This document shows, in pieces, positions 61,771 through 64,000 of a stretch of 64,000 bases of DNA. The stretch lies in the NCBI GenBank assembly GCA_026413225.1, contig CM048552.1, positions 136,413,053 through 136,477,052 of the forward strand, in the 5' to 3' direction. The first letter of the stretch is position 1, and each line of letters begins with the position of its first letter. Made by a program: the position numbers and the translations under genes. Source of the DNA: Otis tarda (Eukaryota > Chordata > Aves > Otidiformes > Otididae). The notes under the pieces are model-generated. The model searched no databases. It saw nothing but the letters and a program-made list of their open reading frames with translations, and was not told the DNA's origin.

Positions 61771-64000
61771 GTAATCTATCACTGCAGCACAATTACAGTT
61801 CTTGTAACCCTACTTACAAAGATGGTGTTTAATAAGACTCCTTTTGAGTGGAGCTTCAGGGTTTTTCTTTGGAGAGGCACACAGTCATTCAGCTCTGATG
61901 TGGCGGCGTACTCCTCTGGTACAATTTATGCAGATTGCGCTTCTCCGAGAGGGGAATTAATCAACTGGCAATAGTGTGGTTTTTTTTTTTTTTTTGTAAA
62001 GGTGTTGGATGGATGAGGCTTTGTGCTCATAGTGCTGAGGATGTCTGCCTGAGCAGCAAGGTCATGTGTGGCCAAAATTAGCAACCTGTGCCAGGCAGGG
62101 AAGTTAGCCCTGCAGATGACGTGCAAGATGAGAACTGAGGACTTCAGTCTCTGTCATGTCTTTTTTTTCATGATTTTTTTTGAGCAGAGTGCTTGTCTGG
62201 TCATTTTTTGTTATTTATTTTTCTGCAGAAATGCTTCTCTTCCTAAAAGAACTGGCATGTGGAAAAACATGCTAAACTTCAGGAGATGTTCAGATGTGAA
62301 GCTGGTGTGCTACAGAACTATCCTTAAGTGAAAACTTTGGACTCTACATGTTCAGTACTTCCCTTGCAGGCAGATGGTTTGTATTTCAGTTCTGTTTCCC
62401 AGAACCCTTTTTGAAATTTGCAGGCAGATTTTTATGTATCTTTCAGCCTGAACAGTGAAGCCGTGTAAATGGAAGATGATTGAAGTCACGGATATATTTA
62501 GATAGTTGGTTCTACTTTTATTTGTCTTCGGTTGCTGATGAGTTATCTTTCATGCCCAAGTGTCTTTGCACGGTACTGTGAAGAAGGAGGTTATGTGCTT
62601 GTGAAACTTGTTTCTGTTGACATAAAAATAGTATTTTTACTGGCAGGCAAAATTTTATTTAGAATTTAAATAAAAAAAAAAAACCAACATAAAACCCAAT
62701 CTCTTTTACATGACATGCTTACAGGGTCTTTTGAACACTTTTGAACTTCTTTCATTTGTCTAAGTACCTCTGCCATTCACTGAGTAGTATACCTGCACAA
62801 GGGCTGTGTGCTGCTCTCGTTCTAACGAAATACCTGTACCTGCAGCAGAAATACAGCTGACCTCTCAGTGGCTTGGAAAAGATGTATTCAGAGTTCAAAT
62901 TTCACACTATTCCTGCCTTTCTGTATTTGAGAATACAGAATGCTATTTCATTCCGTGCAGTGAAATGGCTTGTTCTTGTCTAGGGAATAAAGGAGATGTG
63001 TGTGCATTGTATTCCTTACAAAAAGAATCTGACAACCTTTCTGTAGCAAGCTTGGCTGACTAATCCATGTAGTTCACATTTGATTTCTCTAAAGGGGTGT
63101 CAAATCTTAATGCTCCCTTGGGAGGTGCTTGGGTCTTACCGGGCACGGCTGACTCAAAAAGAGAAATAAGGAATGTCTTTCTTTCTAATGATTACTATCG
63201 ACAGTGCACAGTTGAAAGGATTTCCTCAATCTGTCCTCTACTAAATGAAAAAAAGTATTAGGAATTGCTAATGGGGGATTGACTATTACAACAGTACTAA
63301 AATAGATGGCAGTGCTGTTCAGTTGCTAAAGGCAAAGTAAAGAAAGTTTGGGTTTGTTCAGGCTGCGGTGCCCTCAGGTATGCAGGAGGAGTAGGTGCTA
63401 ATCATAACTATCTGTAAGATAGTCAGCTGCTGTTTCATACTTCAGTGCTTTACGTTTTTGAAGCAGGTGAATGAATCTTTGGAAATGGTGCTGAAGGCTG
63501 TTTGATGTTTCATCATAGCAATTGAGCTGTTTACTTTAACATCTTTATATATATTTTTGTGCACTACTTTATCAGAATCTGATTATTGATCACCTTTGCC
63601 ACACTGCCACAAAGGTAGATGATGCTGTGATTTTGTGACTGCTACTATGCTGTGTAGTTCCCCTAGATTAGAGCCAGTCTTCACTGTTTTTGTTTACTGT
63701 AGATGATGATTTTTTTTTTTTTTAAATCAAGCCTCTTGAATCACTAAGTATGTCTATATGTACCTGGTGTGTAGCACCCAAACTTTGGCCTGAGTGTCTG
63801 TATCTCATGAAACTTGCAGTTATTTTCTTTCAGTGTTGACAAAGGTATAATACTTGTGAAGGTTTACATATTTAGAAGGTTGATTATATTGTTTGGTTTG
63901 TCAGATTTGATTGAGACACCTAAATTAGGTGGTGTTTAATGTTGATTATTTTCTTCTTTTGCCCAGTAGTTTGTAAAAGCTCCTGTTATGCTCATCTACA

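Larger units (their letters stand above)
56071..64000 (+). other. First intron of the plus-strand gene (to window end)
   Basis: The stretch starts with the gtgagt donor and has no supported plus-strand exon. It holds a T13 run followed by a G9 run (56910-56931), the C-, A- and T-homopolymer group at 58.6 kb, a CR1 copy at 61.4 kb, T runs near 61.05-61.08, 61.98 and 63.71 kb, and an antisense open frame at 57985-58320. Plus-strand open frames at 59393-59884 and 62806-63063 lack convincing splice sites or composition. Confidence 0.55.

Noticed and set aside
61393-61974. 193-codon plus-strand open frame
   Set aside because: It is largely the antisense of a CR1 copy followed by unique sequence. 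There is no coding signal of its own.
1-64000. tRNA and rRNA genes, CRISPR arrays, endogenous retroviral LTRs, prokaryotic operons
   Set aside because: I looked for tRNA B-box words, regularly spaced repeats, paired LTRs and Shine-Dalgarno-led gene rows, and found none.

Overview
The window looks like ordinary nuclear DNA from a bird. The strongest evidence is a set of CR1 retrotransposon copies, several ending in the CR1 tail built from ATTCTATG-type units. These lie near 31.7, 32.6, 33.8-34.1, 40.8 and 61.4-61.8 kb, and an older relative lies near 14.8-15.1 kb. The rest is AT-leaning, CpG-poor sequence with long non-coding stretches, one sharp CpG island and GT-AG splice signals. There are no operons, ribosome binding sites, CRISPR arrays, tRNA or rRNA genes, and no recognisable endogenous virus.

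Two genes can be argued for. The clearer one is on the + strand. A CpG island at about 55.43-56.44 kb contains a GC-rich 5' leader and a short first coding exon (56026-56070, MGDSVFGEKRALRYA) that ends exactly at a strong gtgagt donor. The rest of the window to 64000 would be its first intron. I do not recognise the protein from 15 residues.

The second gene is a prediction on the - strand, between about 51.6 and 25.0 kb. It rests on a series of short, coding-like open segments, each bounded by plausible splice sites. In transcript order they are 51605-51509, 51186-50974, 47828-47738, 47474-47205, 43809-43676, 40560-40497, 30799-30615 and 25199-25028. The junctions are phase-compatible, with one uncertain join between the third and fourth. 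The last segment ends at a TAA stop that lies inside an AATAAA polyadenylation signal. Together they would encode nearly 400 residues of a hydrophilic protein with no visible membrane segment. I could not name it. Its unresolved 5' end points towards the same CpG island, so a shared bidirectional promoter is possible.

Layout: 1-25 kb has no supported gene (one old CR1 fragment, one GC-rich CpG-poor block, simple repeats). 25-52 kb holds the predicted minus-strand gene and its introns, with a cluster of CR1 copies at 31.6-34.1 kb and a three-copy 30-bp tandem repeat at 50.4 kb. 52-55.4 kb is non-coding apart from a duplicated 32-bp unit. 55.4-56.4 kb is the CpG-island promoter. 56-64 kb is the plus-strand intron, with an antisense open frame at 58.3 kb and a CR1 copy at 61.4 kb. 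I see no exotic system here. The item most worth following up is the unidentified minus-strand gene.
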